A DNA stretch of 64,000 nucleotides from Oscillospiraceae bacterium (GCA_017435045.1 JAFSFT010000043.1:36647-100646), one strand, 5' to 3'; shown: positions 46,424 through 56,596, counted from the stretch's first letter. Notes: generated from the sequence alone by a model not told the origin. Numbers and translations are program-made.

Positions 46424-46606
46424 ATGCCGCATACCCTCGTGGAACAAGAAACAATATTGCCGCATAAGCCGTATGGCGCTACCGCACACAAGTTTGTGTG
46501 CACCTGTATCTGTGCAAGTTTTGCGGCGATACATATTTTAAATGAAGATGGGACACCTATTAATTACATCACTCCGGTTTATAGTGCGGATTTGCTGTAC
46601 AATTAA
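46424..46606 (+). CDS. Possible small ORF or gene remnant, unknown
   Basis: A 60-codon frame ends immediately before the terminator at 46608-46631. Its C-terminal half (ILNEDGTPINYITPVYSADL) looks protein-like, but there is no ribosome-binding site and no recognised homology. It may be the tail of a decayed gene or a chance frame. Apart from this and the two terminators, the gap 46162-46648 shows nothing recognisable. Confidence 0.2.
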   Translation: MPHTLVEQETILPHKPYGATAHKFVCTCICASFAAIHILNEDGTPINYITPVYSADLLYN

Positions 46607-46607
46607 A

Positions 46608-46631
46608 AAAGGACGGGATTTCCCGTCCTTT
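46608..46631. terminator. Terminator of uppP (bidirectional)
   Basis: AAAGGACGGGA (46608-46618) pairs with TCCCGTCCTTT (46621-46631). On the minus strand it is followed by TTTAATTG after uppP. Confidence 0.88.
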
Positions 46632-46648
46632 GTTTTGATTATTCAGTT

Positions 46649-47485
46649 TTATGCAAATATCATAAAATATACAATCACGATTATACCCAGTACAATCCTG
46701 TACCAGCCGAAAACCTTGAAATCCTTTTTCTTGATATAGGACATAAGAAAACCAATAACAAGGAGTGAAACGACAAATGCTGTGACACAGCCTGCAAGCA
46801 GTATTATAAGTTCTGCAGATGTGAATGCAAGGCCGAATTTAATCAGTTTAAGGAATGAAAGACCGAACATTACAGGCACAGCAAGGAAGAATGTGAACTC
46901 TGCTGCTGCCACACGGCTGACACCAATTAAGAGTGCACCGATAATTGTGGAACCTGAACGGCTTGTGCCCGGAATAATTGAAAGCACCTGAAACAGACCA
47001 ATGATAAGAGCGTGTTTATAGGTGATATCAGAAAGCTTCTTAACATGGGGAATAATACCCTTGTGACTGTTTTCGATAACAATAAAGAGAATGCCGTAGA
47101 TAATAAGTGTTGCAGCGATAACCAGAGGTGTATGGAAGTGTGCTTCTATATAATCATCAAACAGGATTGTTACAACAGCACCCGGGATACAGGCAACCAC
47201 AACTTTGAACCACATATTAAAGATATGTCTTTTTATAAATGGACGATTTTTGTCGGTAAGGTTAAATGGCCACATCTTTTTCCAGAATATCAAAACAACC
47301 GCCATGATTGCACCAAGCTGGATAACTACAAAGAACATCTCCTTGAAGGCATCGCTGGCGTTTATATGTAAAAATTCATCCACCAGCAGCATATGGCCTG
47401 TGGAGGAAATCGGCAGCCATTCGGTGATGCCCTCAACTATTCCGAGAAATATAACCTTGAGTATTTCAAAAATTGTAAGTTCCAT
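46649..47485 (-). CDS. uppP: Undecaprenyl-diphosphatase UppP (BacA)
   Basis: UppP removes a phosphate from undecaprenyl pyrophosphate so the lipid carrier can be reused in cell-wall synthesis. The 278-residue membrane protein has the two catalytic motifs: LGIVEGITEWLPISSTGHML near residues 14-33 (glutamates and SSTGH) and PGTSRSGSTIIGALLIG near 169-185. It is a single gene with its own terminator. BacA-type proteins can also give mild bacitracin tolerance when abundant. Confidence 0.95.
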   Translation of the reverse strand: MELTIFEILKVIFLGIVEGITEWLPISSTGHMLLVDEFLHINASDAFKEMFFVVIQLGAIMAVVLIFWKKMWPFNLTDKNRPFIKRHIFNMWFKVVVACIPGAVVTILFDDYIEAHFHTPLVIAATLIIYGILFIVIENSHKGIIPHVKKLSDITYKHALIIGLFQVLSIIPGTSRSGSTIIGALLIGVSRVAAAEFTFFLAVPVMFGLSFLKLIKFGLAFTSAELIILLAGCVTAFVVSLLVIGFLMSYIKKKDFKVFGWYRIVLGIIVIVYFMIFA

Positions 47486-47692
47486 ACTGTCCCTCGTTTA
47501 TATAGATTTAAGACTTATAAAATGCATATTAATGCTGTGCGTATGCTTTGTACAGCACTTTATTTTATCATACGACACCGATAAATACAAATATGTCATA
47601 CAGATGTGTTTTGTGTTTTTTCTGATTATATTTTACAGCAACATACATTAAACTTCAAGAAAATGCAGCTTTATGCAATGATACCTTATGTG

Positions 47693-48298
47693 TCACTGAT
47701 GTTTTAAGAGAATAATTATCTTTATTATAAAAAACGCAAACAGAAAGGCTGCCCCGTAAACCTGTGCACCTGCAATAAAAAGCATTGTTGCTGCTGTGGT
47801 GATAACGAGGGAAAATGTGATTTTGGTATTAACCAATAGCACGTTGTGGTATCTGTCCAGAATTATAGTAATGATGCCGTACAATACAATTACAGCTACA
47901 GATATAATATATGAAGTTTTAAGGTATGGAGAAATTTCGGTAAGGTACAAAAGGGAAGAGGATATTACACCATCGTCTGTTTTCTGTGCAAAAATCGGGA
48001 GAAAAAGAAACATTATTGTGCTTATATCCAACAGACCGAAAACAAGGCTGCAAAAACAGTTTTGTTTTTTGCGGTTGTCTTCTTCAGCAATGGTCAGCAG
48101 GTCTTCTCCGGATAAAAGGCTGTCTATTGATACATTAAACAGTTTTGACAGCTGTTTTAGGGAATCTATGTTGGGATATCCTCTGCCGGATTCCCACTTG
48201 GAGATTGCCGTGCGTGATACAAACAGTGCGGCGGCAAGTTCTTCCTGTGTAAGGGATTTACTTTTTCTTAGTTGCTGCAGCTTTTCGTTGAATTCCAT
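47693..48298 (-). CDS. XRE regulator with C-terminal membrane domain
   Basis: This 201-residue protein has an N-terminal XRE helix-turn-helix (LTQEELAAALFVSRTAISKW at about 16-35) and a hydrophobic C-terminal half with four membrane segments (about 83-100, 122-143, 155-172 and 175-196). This fusion of a DNA-binding and a membrane domain is common in Clostridia and is thought to link membrane or envelope signals to transcription. The gene is single; the target is unknown. Confidence 0.85.
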   Translation of the reverse strand: MEFNEKLQQLRKSKSLTQEELAAALFVSRTAISKWESGRGYPNIDSLKQLSKLFNVSIDSLLSGEDLLTIAEEDNRKKQNCFCSLVFGLLDISTIMFLFLPIFAQKTDDGVISSSLLYLTEISPYLKTSYIISVAVIVLYGIITIILDRYHNVLLVNTKITFSLVITTAATMLFIAGAQVYGAAFLFAFFIIKIIILLKHQ

Positions 48299-48505
48299 AC
48301 TATACTCTTTTCGAAATAAATTTATTAATTATTTTGATTTACTTTAACATATTTGTATGGCTGTTTCAACAATGGTGCTGATGTGACAATATTTCACATA
48401 TCATCAAACCGGACAGCTTTTGTTTACATATTTACCTGTTTATGATAAAATAATATGTTAGAAAAATATGTTTAAAAATTATTGATATATAAGCTGAGGT
48501 AAAAT

Positions 48506-49873
48506 ATGAGCAACTGTATAGCAGCAATGGCAACAGCGGTGGGCAAGGCAAGTCTCTGTGTTGTGAGAATAAGCGGTGACGATGCTTTCAGCGTTGCAAA
48601 GAAGGTTTTTGTACCTTTCAATATAGAAAAGGATGTTGAAAAGCAGAAAGGTTATTCTGCTTTGTTTGGTCATGCATACCGTGGTGAAAAGGAGATTGAC
48701 CAGGCAGTTGCACTGTTTTTTGCCGCACCTAAAAGCTATACAGGGGAAAATGTAGTGGAAATAAGCTGTCACGGCGGTGCGGTTATTGCTGACCAGCTGC
48801 TTAAGGCCTGCTACGAGGCAGGTGCACAGCCTGCACAGGCAGGGGAGTTTACCAAACGTGCATTTCTTAACGGCAAGATGAGCATTACACAGGCAGAAGC
48901 AGTTATTGAAATGATAAATGCGTCCTCCTCACAGGCACTTACAGCTGCAAAGTCTGCTCTTGAAGGCCATCTGTATCAGAAGGCGAGAGAGGTAAGAGAC
49001 AATCTGCTTGTGCTGGTGGGACATATATCCGCTTATACGGATTTTCCGGAAGAAGCAGTTGAGGAGGTCAGCGACAGCGAGATTGAAAATATTATCCTCT
49101 CCGCTAAATTTGAACTTAAAAAGTTGATTGACGGTTATGACAGCGGTGCAAAAATCAAAAATGGTGTAAAAACCGCAATTGTTGGCAAGCCGAATGTAGG
49201 TAAATCCACACTGCTTAATGCTTTGTCGGGCTTTGAAAAAGCAATTGTTACCGAAATTGCAGGCACAACCCGTGACGTTGTGGAGCAGGAGGTTATCCTT
49301 GGTGGTGTAAACCTTATTCTGCAGGATACTGCAGGCATCCGTGAAACTGACGATATTGTTGAAAGCATGGGTATTCAGCGTTCTATTGAACGCCTTAAAG
49401 ATGCACAGCTGGTTTTCTGTGTATTTGACGGAAGTCTTGAAACTACAGACGAGGATATAAGCCTTGCGGAAAAATGCGACGGAAATAACTCCATAGCTAT
49501 TATAAACAAGCAGGATCTGGAACAGAAGTTTGACACTGCCAAAGTTGAAAAATATTTTAAAAAGGTGCTTAACATAACTGCAAAGGATTTCTATATGTCG
49601 GAAGAATTTGAAAGGGCAGTTAAAGAGGTGCTTAACCTTACTTATATTGACGACACAGTTGCCGCAGTTGTAAATGAAAGACAGTTTGCAGCAGTAAGGG
49701 AAGCATACCGTGCAGTAAACGATGCGGCAGATGCATTTTATATGGGACAAAGCCTTGATATCATCGGTGTGTGTATTGATGATGCACTGTATGCAATCTA
49801 TCAGCTTACAGGAGAAAATGTAAGCGAAGAGGTTGTAAACGAAGTATTCAGCAAATTCTGTGTAGGTAAATAA
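48506..49873 (+). CDS. mnmE: tRNA modification GTPase MnmE
   Basis: With MnmG, MnmE adds the carboxymethylaminomethyl group to wobble uridine-34 of some tRNAs. The 455-residue protein has the folate-binding N-terminal domain, the helical domain, an inserted G domain (Walker A GKPNVGKST near 226-234, NKQD near 336) and the C-terminal FCVGK with the conserved cysteine. GAGGTAAAAT precedes the ATG. It is the first gene of the mnmE-mnmG-rsmG block. Confidence 0.97.
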   Translation: MSNCIAAMATAVGKASLCVVRISGDDAFSVAKKVFVPFNIEKDVEKQKGYSALFGHAYRGEKEIDQAVALFFAAPKSYTGENVVEISCHGGAVIADQLLKACYEAGAQPAQAGEFTKRAFLNGKMSITQAEAVIEMINASSSQALTAAKSALEGHLYQKAREVRDNLLVLVGHISAYTDFPEEAVEEVSDSEIENIILSAKFELKKLIDGYDSGAKIKNGVKTAIVGKPNVGKSTLLNALSGFEKAIVTEIAGTTRDVVEQEVILGGVNLILQDTAGIRETDDIVESMGIQRSIERLKDAQLVFCVFDGSLETTDEDISLAEKCDGNNSIAIINKQDLEQKFDTAKVEKYFKKVLNITAKDFYMSEEFERAVKEVLNLTYIDDTVAAVVNERQFAAVREAYRAVNDAADAFYMGQSLDIIGVCIDDALYAIYQLTGENVSEEVVNEVFSKFCVGK

Positions 49874-49984
49874 ACGAAATATAATATTTAAGTAAAATAT
49901 TACAAAAAGTTATATTGTAAATACATTTAATGTTTAACAATCGGTGAAAGGGATTGCTAAGACACAACAATAAGGAGATAAATT

Positions 49985-51850
49985 ATGATTTTAGGAAATT
50001 ATGATGTTGTAGTTGTAGGCGCAGGTCACGCAGGTATTGAAGCTGCTATGGCGTCTGCACGTCTGGGTGTTAAAACAGCACTTTTCACCCTTACTCTGGA
50101 CGGGGTTGGCAATATGCCTTGTAACCCTGCTATCGGTGGCACAGCAAAGGGGCATCTTGTTAGGGAAATTGACGCACTGGGCGGATGTATGGGTATTGCG
50201 GCTGACGCAACAAGCATTCAGACAAGAATGCTTAACCGCGGCAAAGGACCTGCAGTACACTCTCTGCGTTGCCAGAGTGACCGACAGAAGTACACAATTT
50301 ATATGAAAAAGCTGGTGGAACGTCAGGAAAATCTTGACCTTAAGCAGGCAGAAATCTGCAAGGTGCTTTTTGATGAAAATAAAAATGTTACAGGTGTTGA
50401 AACACAGCTTGGCACACAGTATGGCGCAAAGGCTGTTATTATTGCAACAGGTACATATCTGACAGGTAAAATATTTGTAGGTGATGCAAGTTACTTAAGC
50501 GGCCCTGACGGACACCACTCTGCACAGAAACTGTCTGATTGCCTTAAGGAAAACGGCATAAAGTTGGTGCGTTTTAAAACAGGTACACCTGCCCGTGTAA
50601 ACAAACGCAGTATTGATTTTTCTGTACTGGAAGTTCAGCCCGGTGATGAGGAAACCGCACCATTCAGCTTTATGACAAAAGAGCAGCCTGAAAATATTCT
50701 GCCTTGTCATATCAGTTATACAAATCTGGAAACACATAAGGTTATCAAGGATAATATCCATCGCAGTCCGTTATACGGCGGCAAGATTGAAGGTATAGGT
50801 CCAAGATACTGTCCATCCATTGAAGATAAGGTTATGCGTTTTGCAGATAAGGAACGTCATCAGCTGTTTATTGAACCTTGCGGACTGGAAACAGACGAAA
50901 TGTATATTCAGGGCATGAGTTCTTCTCTGCCTGAGGATGTACAGGTGGCATTTTACAAGACAATAAAGGGCCTTGAAAATCTGGAAATTACACGCCCTGC
51001 CTATGCAATTGAATACGACTGCTGTGACCCGCTTGACCTTAAGGCTACACTTGAATTTAAAGAATATGGCAGCCTTTATGGTGCAGGTCAGTTCAATGGT
51101 ACAAGCGGATACGAGGAAGCTGCGGCACAGGGCCTTGTGGCAGGTGTTAACGCTGCAAGAAAAATTCTTGGTCTTGGCGAATTTACATTAAGCCGACAGT
51201 CCTCATATATCGGTACGCTTATTGACGACCTTATTACAAAGGGTGTTATGGACCCTTACCGTATGATGACAAGCCGCAGTGAATATCGTCTTTATCTGCG
51301 TCAGGACAATGCTGATGAACGTCTTACACCAACAGGCAGGGAAATTGGCCTTGTAACAGACGAAAGATGGGCACTTTACAACGAAATGCTTTCCGCAAAG
51401 GAAAGGGAAATTGAACGTCTTTCTGCAATTACACTTAAACCAAGTCAGGTTAAAGATTTGCTTATAAGTAAAGGTCTTGATGAAATCACAACAGGTGTAA
51501 GAGCTAACGAGTTTCTTAAACGTCCGCAGATAAGCTACAATGAACTTGTGAAAATTGTGGGTGAGGGAGAAAACATCAACAATTTTGTAAGAGAAAAGGT
51601 TGAAGTAGAAATTAAATATGCTGGTTATATCAAACGTCAGGAACAGCAGATTAATCAGATTAAAAAGCTGGAAAATACAGTAATTCCTGATAATGTGGAT
51701 TTCAGCGAGTTTAAAGGTCTGCGTCTTGAAGCAAGAGAAAAGCTTGGTAAGGTGCGTCCTGTAAATGTAGGTCAGGCAAGCAGAATTCCCGGTGTAAGCC
51801 CAAGTGACATTTCTGCATTGCTTCTGGAATTGAAAGCAAGAGGAATTTAA
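49985..51850 (+). CDS. mnmG: tRNA uridine-5-carboxymethylaminomethyl modification enzyme MnmG
   Basis: MnmG is the FAD-dependent partner of MnmE. The 621-residue protein starts with the FAD-binding [10 protein letters not shown] motif (about 12-21). It has the [20 protein letters not shown] segment near 46-65 and an NAD-binding fold, and ends with a C-terminal helical domain for tRNA contact ([15 protein letters not shown]). AATAAGGAG precedes the start. Confidence 0.97.
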   Translation: MILGNYDVVVVGAGHAGIEAAMASARLGVKTALFTLTLDGVGNMPCNPAIGGTAKGHLVREIDALGGCMGIAADATSIQTRMLNRGKGPAVHSLRCQSDRQKYTIYMKKLVERQENLDLKQAEICKVLFDENKNVTGVETQLGTQYGAKAVIIATGTYLTGKIFVGDASYLSGPDGHHSAQKLSDCLKENGIKLVRFKTGTPARVNKRSIDFSVLEVQPGDEETAPFSFMTKEQPENILPCHISYTNLETHKVIKDNIHRSPLYGGKIEGIGPRYCPSIEDKVMRFADKERHQLFIEPCGLETDEMYIQGMSSSLPEDVQVAFYKTIKGLENLEITRPAYAIEYDCCDPLDLKATLEFKEYGSLYGAGQFNGTSGYEEAAAQGLVAGVNAARKILGLGEFTLSRQSSYIGTLIDDLITKGVMDPYRMMTSRSEYRLYLRQDNADERLTPTGREIGLVTDERWALYNEMLSAKEREIERLSAITLKPSQVKDLLISKGLDEITTGVRANEFLKRPQISYNELVKIVGEGENINNFVREKVEVEIKYAGYIKRQEQQINQIKKLENTVIPDNVDFSEFKGLRLEAREKLGKVRPVNVGQASRIPGVSPSDISALLLELKARGI

Positions 51851-51874
51851 ATGTTTTTATGTTCTAATGTGGAA

Positions 51875-51990
51875 TTTATCCTTTAATATGGCAAGGCTGC
51901 CGAATGGCATAGCCTACCATCATCTAAGGGGGTGACAGTAAATTTTTTCATGCTTTGTCGTGAAAAAATGCGTCATGAAGGGTCCCCCTG
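51875..51990 (+). repeat. Dispersed structured element, copy 2 (with GC-rich tail to about 52055)
   Basis: ATGGCAAGGCT (from 51888) folds with AGCCTACCAT (ending 51920) around GCCGAATGGCAT. It is followed by CATCTAAGGGGGTGACAG, the hairpin ATTTTTTCA / TGAAAAAAT (about 51942-51969) and GCGTCATGAAGGG. The tail to about 52055 contains CCCCTTGT/GTGACAAGGGG-type palindromes of the kind common in Clostridial intergenic repeats. The element lies between mnmG and rsmG; no reading frame is present. Confidence 0.72.
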
Positions 51991-52108
51991 CTAGGGGAAT
52001 GTCACGAAGTGACAAGGGGTCTGCCGTCTGCGGCGAGCAAATAATCCCCCTATGAAAAAATTGCTGCAAAGGAAAATATGATAATAGCTTAATACGGGCA
52101 GTAATTTT

Positions 52109-52124
52109 TGTTCCACGTGGAACA
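52109..52124. promoter_or_regulatory. parS centromere site 1
   Basis: TGTTCCACGTGGAACA is a perfect 16-bp palindrome. It matches the ParB-binding parS consensus (TGTTNCACGTGNAACA) of Bacillota. ParB loaded here would spread and organise the origin region. Confidence 0.95.
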
Positions 52125-52145
52125 ATTTGTATAAGGAATATATTT

Positions 52146-52844
52146 ATGATAAATAAAGAAAGATTTTTAAATACATTAAAGCAGTATAATATTGAAATCA
52201 GCGAGTTGCAGTTTGAACAGCTGGATAAATATGCTGAAATACTGGTGGAATACAATGAAAAGGTAAATCTTACTGCAATTACAGACCCTGAAGGAATTGA
52301 AAACAAACATTTTCTTGACAGTTTGCTTTTTGCCAAAAACCCGCTTGTAAAAGGCAAAGTTGTGGATGTTGGCACAGGTGCAGGCTTCCCGGGTATTGTA
52401 ACCAAAATCTTTAAGCCTGAAATTGAGCTTACAATGATTGAACCTACAGGTAAACGCTGTACATTTCTGCAGTATGCCCTTGATACAATAGGCATTAAAG
52501 CTGCTGTAGTTAAAGAACGTGCGGAAGAAGCTGCACGCAAAGGCTGGCGTGAAAAGTACGATATTGCGACTGCCCGTGCTGTTGCAGATATGCGTGTGCT
52601 TAGCGAATACTGTATTCCGCTGGTAAAGGTTGGTGGCCATTTTATTGCAATGAAAGGTGACGGGGAAAAGGAACTTACCCCTGCCATGAACGCAATTGGT
52701 AAACTGGGTGCAAAGTTTGAAAAAATCGAAGAATATGCACTGCCTGACGAATCCAAACGTACAATTATTGTATGTAAAAAGGAAAAGGAAACGCCAAAGG
52801 TTTATCCACGCAATGGTGGCAAGATATCAAAGGCACCATTATAA
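52146..52844 (+). CDS. rsmG: 16S rRNA (guanine527-N7)-methyltransferase RsmG
   Basis: RsmG methylates G527 of 16S rRNA using S-adenosylmethionine. The 232-residue protein has the FLDSLL segment and the SAM-binding loop VVDVGTGAGFPGIV near 74-87, followed by RKR-like and ATARAVADM motifs near 140-150. It starts 21 bases after parS site 1 and is followed by a terminator at 52884-52928. Confidence 0.96.
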   Translation: MINKERFLNTLKQYNIEISELQFEQLDKYAEILVEYNEKVNLTAITDPEGIENKHFLDSLLFAKNPLVKGKVVDVGTGAGFPGIVTKIFKPEIELTMIEPTGKRCTFLQYALDTIGIKAAVVKERAEEAARKGWREKYDIATARAVADMRVLSEYCIPLVKVGGHFIAMKGDGEKELTPAMNAIGKLGAKFEKIEEYALPDESKRTIIVCKKEKETPKVYPRNGGKISKAPL

Positions 52845-52883
52845 TATAGTATAATAAATAAGATTAATACGATAAAGAACAAT

Positions 52884-52928
52884 AAAGCAGAAAAGTTGAG
52901 AGATTATCCAAAAACTTTTCTGCTTTTT
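52884..52928 (+). terminator. Terminator after rsmG
   Basis: AAAGCAGAAAAGTT (52884-52897) pairs with AACTTTTCTGCTTT (52913-52926), followed by TTCTTTT. Confidence 0.88.
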
Positions 52929-53094
52929 CTTTTGTGTTTCGACAGGTTTTGAGCATAATTAACACACTTATATATTATTTTTATAAAAACCTGTGATTTT
53001 ATGTCGTATACTGCGATATATAAAGCTGGAAAAACAAAAAACTATATGTTATTGTGTAATCACAGCAGAAAATGATGTAAAAAGGGGAGATAAA

Positions 53095-53871
53095 ATGGAT
53101 ACAAAGCCACAGCTTATATACATTTCTCCGGATATAATAACTCCCTGCCCATATCAGACAAGAACAATATACAGGCGGGATGAAATGGAAAGTCTGATTG
53201 CATCTATAAATGAAAACGGAATTATGCAGCCTTTGACAGCGACAAGAACTGATAAAGGTTATCAGCTTATATCAGGACATCGCAGGCTTTTTGCTGCAAA
53301 AATGTTGAATTTGAATAAAGTTCCGGTAATTGTAATGGACAAAACAGATGAAGAAATTGCTGTGTTATGTGCGGTGGAAAATATTCATCGAGAGGATCTG
53401 AATTTTTTTGAGCAGGCGTCAGCTATAAAGCTTCTTATTAATCATCTTGGGCTTACTCAGGAGCAGGCAGGCAAAAGATTGTCGTTATCTCAGTCGGCAA
53501 TAGCAAACAAGCTGCGTGTGCTGGAAATAGAGGAAGAACTACAGATTAACATAATTAAAAACCGACTTACCGAGCGTCACGCCAGAGCATTATGTCGCCT
53601 GCCAAAAGAAAAACAGCATGCGGCATTGGAATACATAATTAAACACGCATTAAATGTAACTGAAACTGATAAATATATCGAAAAGCTGCTTACGCCAAAA
53701 GTACAGAAGAAAAAGCCGAAAATCTGCATAAGAGATGTGCGTATATTTACAAATACCATAGTCAAAGCTGTACAGATAATGAAAAAGGCGGGCTTTGCTG
53801 CAGAATATGAGCAAAGCACCACAGAAGAAGCGGTAAAATATGAAATTGTAATACCCCTAAACAGAAAATAA
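53095..53871 (+). CDS. noc: Nucleoid occlusion protein Noc (ParB-like)
   Basis: Noc is a CTP-binding ParB paralogue that coats DNA and blocks septum formation over the nucleoid. The 258-residue protein has the ParB N-terminal domain with SGHRRLFAA near 61-69 and ENIHRED near 95, and a helix-turn-helix (LTQEQAGKRLSLSQSAIANK). The gene lies between rsmG and parA, as for Noc in B. subtilis. The ATG at 53095 is preceded by AAAGGGGAG; an in-frame upstream start at 52993 is rejected. Confidence 0.88.
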   Translation: MDTKPQLIYISPDIITPCPYQTRTIYRRDEMESLIASINENGIMQPLTATRTDKGYQLISGHRRLFAAKMLNLNKVPVIVMDKTDEEIAVLCAVENIHREDLNFFEQASAIKLLINHLGLTQEQAGKRLSLSQSAIANKLRVLEIEEELQINIIKNRLTERHARALCRLPKEKQHAALEYIIKHALNVTETDKYIEKLLTPKVQKKKPKICIRDVRIFTNTIVKAVQIMKKAGFAAEYEQSTTEEAVKYEIVIPLNRK

Positions 53872-53948
53872 TGTTTATTAAATATAATAAGTCAAGGTGT
53901 AACAAAAAATACACCAATAATTTTGCTAACAACCTTTTATATAACCGC

Positions 53949-53986
53949 AAAAAAGCCGAAGAGGGTAAAACCTTTTCGGCTTTTTT
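53949..53986 (+). terminator. Terminator after noc, abutting parS site 2
   Basis: AAAAAAGCCGAA (53949-53960) pairs with TTCGGCTTTTTT (53975-53986). The last T is the first base of the parS palindrome. Confidence 0.9.
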
Positions 53987-54001
53987 GTTCCACGTGGAAC
54001 A
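53986..54001. promoter_or_regulatory. parS centromere site 2
   Basis: A second perfect TGTTCCACGTGGAACA, identical to site 1. It lies between noc and parA, about 21 kb from oriC. Confidence 0.95.
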
Positions 54002-54246
54002 TTCCGTGTAAATACAATAATTAAAAAATATTACAATGTAAAATATCTGACCGCAGGATAAAATAATCAGAAAACTTAATTTCATACAGTAAAGAATGGC
54101 AAAAATTTGAGGTTTGTTGCATTAAATTTGCCTTTTTAGATTACAAATTGATTTTTTCGTTGTATTGGCCTTTAAATTGTGATACAATATCATTTATGAT
54201 AGTGCATCGTGTTCCCATTAGAAACTTTGAATTTTAAGAGGTAAAA

Positions 54247-55008
54247 ATGGCAAAAATTATAGCAGTTGCAAACCAGAAAGGCGGCGTGGGCAAAACCACA
54301 ACAGCGGTTAACCTTGCTGCTTCCATAGCAAATAAAAATAAAAAAGTTCTGCTTGTTGACCTTGACCCACAGGGCAATACAACAAGCGGTTTTGGCATTT
54401 CCAAAAGAAATCTGGAAAATAGTGTTTACGATGTGCTGATGGATGCTCTGGATGTTAAAAAGGTTGTTGTAAAAACCGAATACAAGGTGGATATCCTGCC
54501 ATCCTCCATAAAACTTTCGGGTGCAGGTATCGAACTGGTTAATATGGATAACCGCCATGCAAAGCTGCGCAATGCACTTAACCGTGTAAGCGATGACTAC
54601 GATTTTATCTTTATAGACTGTCCGCCTGCATTGGATCTGCTTACAATCAATGCGCTTTCTGCAGCTGATACAGTTATTGTGCCTATTCAGTGCGAATTTT
54701 ATGCCCTTGAGGGTTTAAGCGAGCTGATGAATACAATTCGTCTTGTAAAACAGCACTATAATAAATATATAGATATAGAGGGTGTTCTGCTTACAATGTT
54801 TGACCCTCGTCTTAACCTTACATTACAGGTTATGCAGGAAGTTAAAAAGTATTTTCCGGATAAAGTATACAAAACCACTATACCAAGAAACGTACGTCTG
54901 TCCGAGGCACCAAGCTTTGGATGCCCTATAACAGCATACGACCCCGCCAGCCGTGGTGCACAGAGCTATGCTGCACTTGCGGATGAAGTTATCGCCTGCA
55001 ACAGATAA
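54247..55008 (+). CDS. parA: Chromosome partitioning ATPase ParA (Soj)
   Basis: ParA binds DNA non-specifically as an ATP dimer and is removed by ParB, moving or regulating the origin. The 253-residue protein has the deviant Walker [11 protein letters not shown] at 10-19, [10 protein letters not shown] at 36-45 and the IDCPPALD Walker B near 121-128. In Bacillota it also controls DnaA. Spacing and sequence are normal. Two short genes separate it from parB. TTTAAGAGG precedes the ATG. Confidence 0.97.
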   Translation: MAKIIAVANQKGGVGKTTTAVNLAASIANKNKKVLLVDLDPQGNTTSGFGISKRNLENSVYDVLMDALDVKKVVVKTEYKVDILPSSIKLSGAGIELVNMDNRHAKLRNALNRVSDDYDFIFIDCPPALDLLTINALSAADTVIVPIQCEFYALEGLSELMNTIRLVKQHYNKYIDIEGVLLTMFDPRLNLTLQVMQEVKKYFPDKVYKTTIPRNVRLSEAPSFGCPITAYDPASRGAQSYAALADEVIACNR

Positions 55009-55036
55009 AAAACAGCATAACTACAGAGGAGTAGAA

Positions 55037-55468
55037 ATGGAACATAACTTTTATACACTTATGCTTATGTTTTTGGGCGTTGTGGCTGTAGTTTTTGTGA
55101 TTATGGTTATTTCCATGACACTTATAAACTATTTTGGTGCAATGTACTACATCAAAAGCGAACAGAAAAAGAGAGAAAAGCTGGGCATTGAATACTTTTT
55201 TCAGGACGAAGATGGCAACGAACTGCCACAGCCTATAAAAAATGAAGATTTTCAGCCTATGCCGGATGATCTTTTTGATGAGGTTATCCGTGATAAACAA
55301 GAAAAAACCAAAAATGATCGTCGTGCAAGCTGGGAAGAAAGAAACAGTAAATATATTATCACCAACGAGGAGTTGGTAAATAAAGAGGGCAGCAGCATTC
55401 CCGATGAGGAGTTTTCCGAAATAAGCGATGACCTGTTCAGCCGTATAGATAAAAGCAAAAAGAAATAA
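55037..55468 (+). CDS. Membrane-anchored acidic protein between parA and parB
   Basis: I do not recognise this 143-residue protein. A hydrophobic helix (about 9-32) anchors a long, highly charged cytoplasmic tail (about 45-143) with repeated acidic DD(L/F)FDEV and DDLFSRI motifs. The ATG at 55037 follows AGAGGAG by 5 bases. It is 28 bases after parA, so it is probably co-transcribed. The repeated LFDE/LFSR motif could be a binding site for a partner, but this is inference. Confidence 0.8.
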   Translation: MEHNFYTLMLMFLGVVAVVFVIMVISMTLINYFGAMYYIKSEQKKREKLGIEYFFQDEDGNELPQPIKNEDFQPMPDDLFDEVIRDKQEKTKNDRRASWEERNSKYIITNEELVNKEGSSIPDEEFSEISDDLFSRIDKSKKK

Positions 55469-55546
55469 CGGCAGTTGAGTAACATCTGATACATTGACTG
55501 TTTGTACCATAACTTATTACTTTAAGTATGTAAAGGAAAAATAGAG

Positions 55547-55660
55547 ATGCCCGATTTTGTAATAGCAATGCTTAAACCAATGATGGTTGTTGTACCATTA
55601 GGAGCACTTTTTGCAGCAACAACATTGTTTTATCAGTGGTTTAATAACAGAAAAAAATAA
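55547..55660 (+). CDS. 37-residue membrane microprotein
   Basis: A short gene encodes MPDFVIAMLKPMMVVVPLGA..., ending in FNNRKK. It has one hydrophobic helix (about 5-30) and a basic C-terminus, the usual shape of bacterial membrane microproteins. AAAGGAAAAATAGAG precedes the ATG. It lies between the parA-linked acidic protein and parB. No function can be assigned; codon use is ordinary. Confidence 0.6.
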   Translation: MPDFVIAMLKPMMVVVPLGALFAATTLFYQWFNNRKK

Positions 55661-55747
55661 AAACCTTGTAATCTGACAGTTTTTTCTGGAGAAAAAGGTT
55701 TTATAAGGGCTTTGCCCTATAATAATTAAAAGGAAGGAGAGATGCTA

Positions 55748-56596
55748 ATGGCAAAGAAAACAGGACTTGGAAGAGGGCTGGACTCGTTGTTTCTGACAAC
55801 CGAGCAGCATATTTCTGATGCATCGGTGTCTCAGGTGAGACTTTCTGATATAGATGTTGACCCGCACCAGCCAAGAAAAACCTTTGAACCCGAAGCTCTG
55901 GAAAGTCTCAGCCAATCTATTATGGAGCACGGCGTGCTGCAGCCTATCGTGCTGCTGCCTGCAGGTATCGGCAGATACACCATCATTGCAGGTGAAAGAC
56001 GTTTCCGTGCGGCAAGAATGGCAGGCCTTTCAGAAATTCCCGCAATAGTGATGGATGTAAGTCCTCAGCAGGCAAAGGAGATTGCTCTTATCGAAAACCT
56101 GCAGCGTGAGGACCTTGACCCGGTTGAAGTTGCGGTGGGTTACAAAAGTCTGATGGAAAGCTTTAATCTCACTCAGGACGAAATCAGCAAAAAGCTGAGC
56201 ATCCCCCGTTCCTCGGTGGCAAACAGCCTGAGAATTTTAAATCTTCCGGACAGTGTGCTGGAACTTGTAAAAACAGGGGAACTTTCTCTTGGACATGCAA
56301 AGGTGGTGCTGTCACTTTCAGACAGCGCTAAACAGCTGGAACTGGCACAGACAATTGCCGAAAAAAATCTTTCTGTACGTCAGGCAGAACTGCTTGCAAA
56401 GAAGATGCAGAAAGAACCAAAATCCTCCCCGAAAGGGGATAACGTGCCAAATATTGTAAAAGAAATCGAAATAGCCCTCAGCGAGATGCACGGTACACCT
56501 GTTAAGGTAAGCTATAAGGATGGCAAAGGCAGCCTTACCATTACCTTTAACAGCGACGAGCAGTTGAAAGAAATTTCAAAGCTTTTGGAAAAATAA
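55748..56596 (+). CDS. parB: Chromosome partitioning protein ParB (Spo0J)
   Basis: ParB binds parS, slides on DNA with CTP and recruits SMC to the origin. The 282-residue protein starts [15 protein letters not shown], has the CTP-binding [10 protein letters not shown] near 82-91 and [12 protein letters not shown] near 116-127, the helix-turn-helix [20 protein letters not shown] near 140-159 and a C-terminal dimer domain. The ATG at 55748 is 8 bases after GGAG; an ATG two codons earlier is too close to it. Confidence 0.96.
   Translation: MAKKTGLGRGLDSLFLTTEQHISDASVSQVRLSDIDVDPHQPRKTFEPEALESLSQSIMEHGVLQPIVLLPAGIGRYTIIAGERRFRAARMAGLSEIPAIVMDVSPQQAKEIALIENLQREDLDPVEVAVGYKSLMESFNLTQDEISKKLSIPRSSVANSLRILNLPDSVLELVKTGELSLGHAKVVLSLSDSAKQLELAQTIAEKNLSVRQAELLAKKMQKEPKSSPKGDNVPNIVKEIEIALSEMHGTPVKVSYKDGKGSLTITFNSDEQLKEISKLLEK

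Noticed and set aside
51990-52060. CRISPR-like or IS-end palindromes between mnmG and rsmG
   Set aside because: Repeats are not evenly spaced and no cas or transposase gene is present. They are better read as a palindromic tail of the dispersed element.
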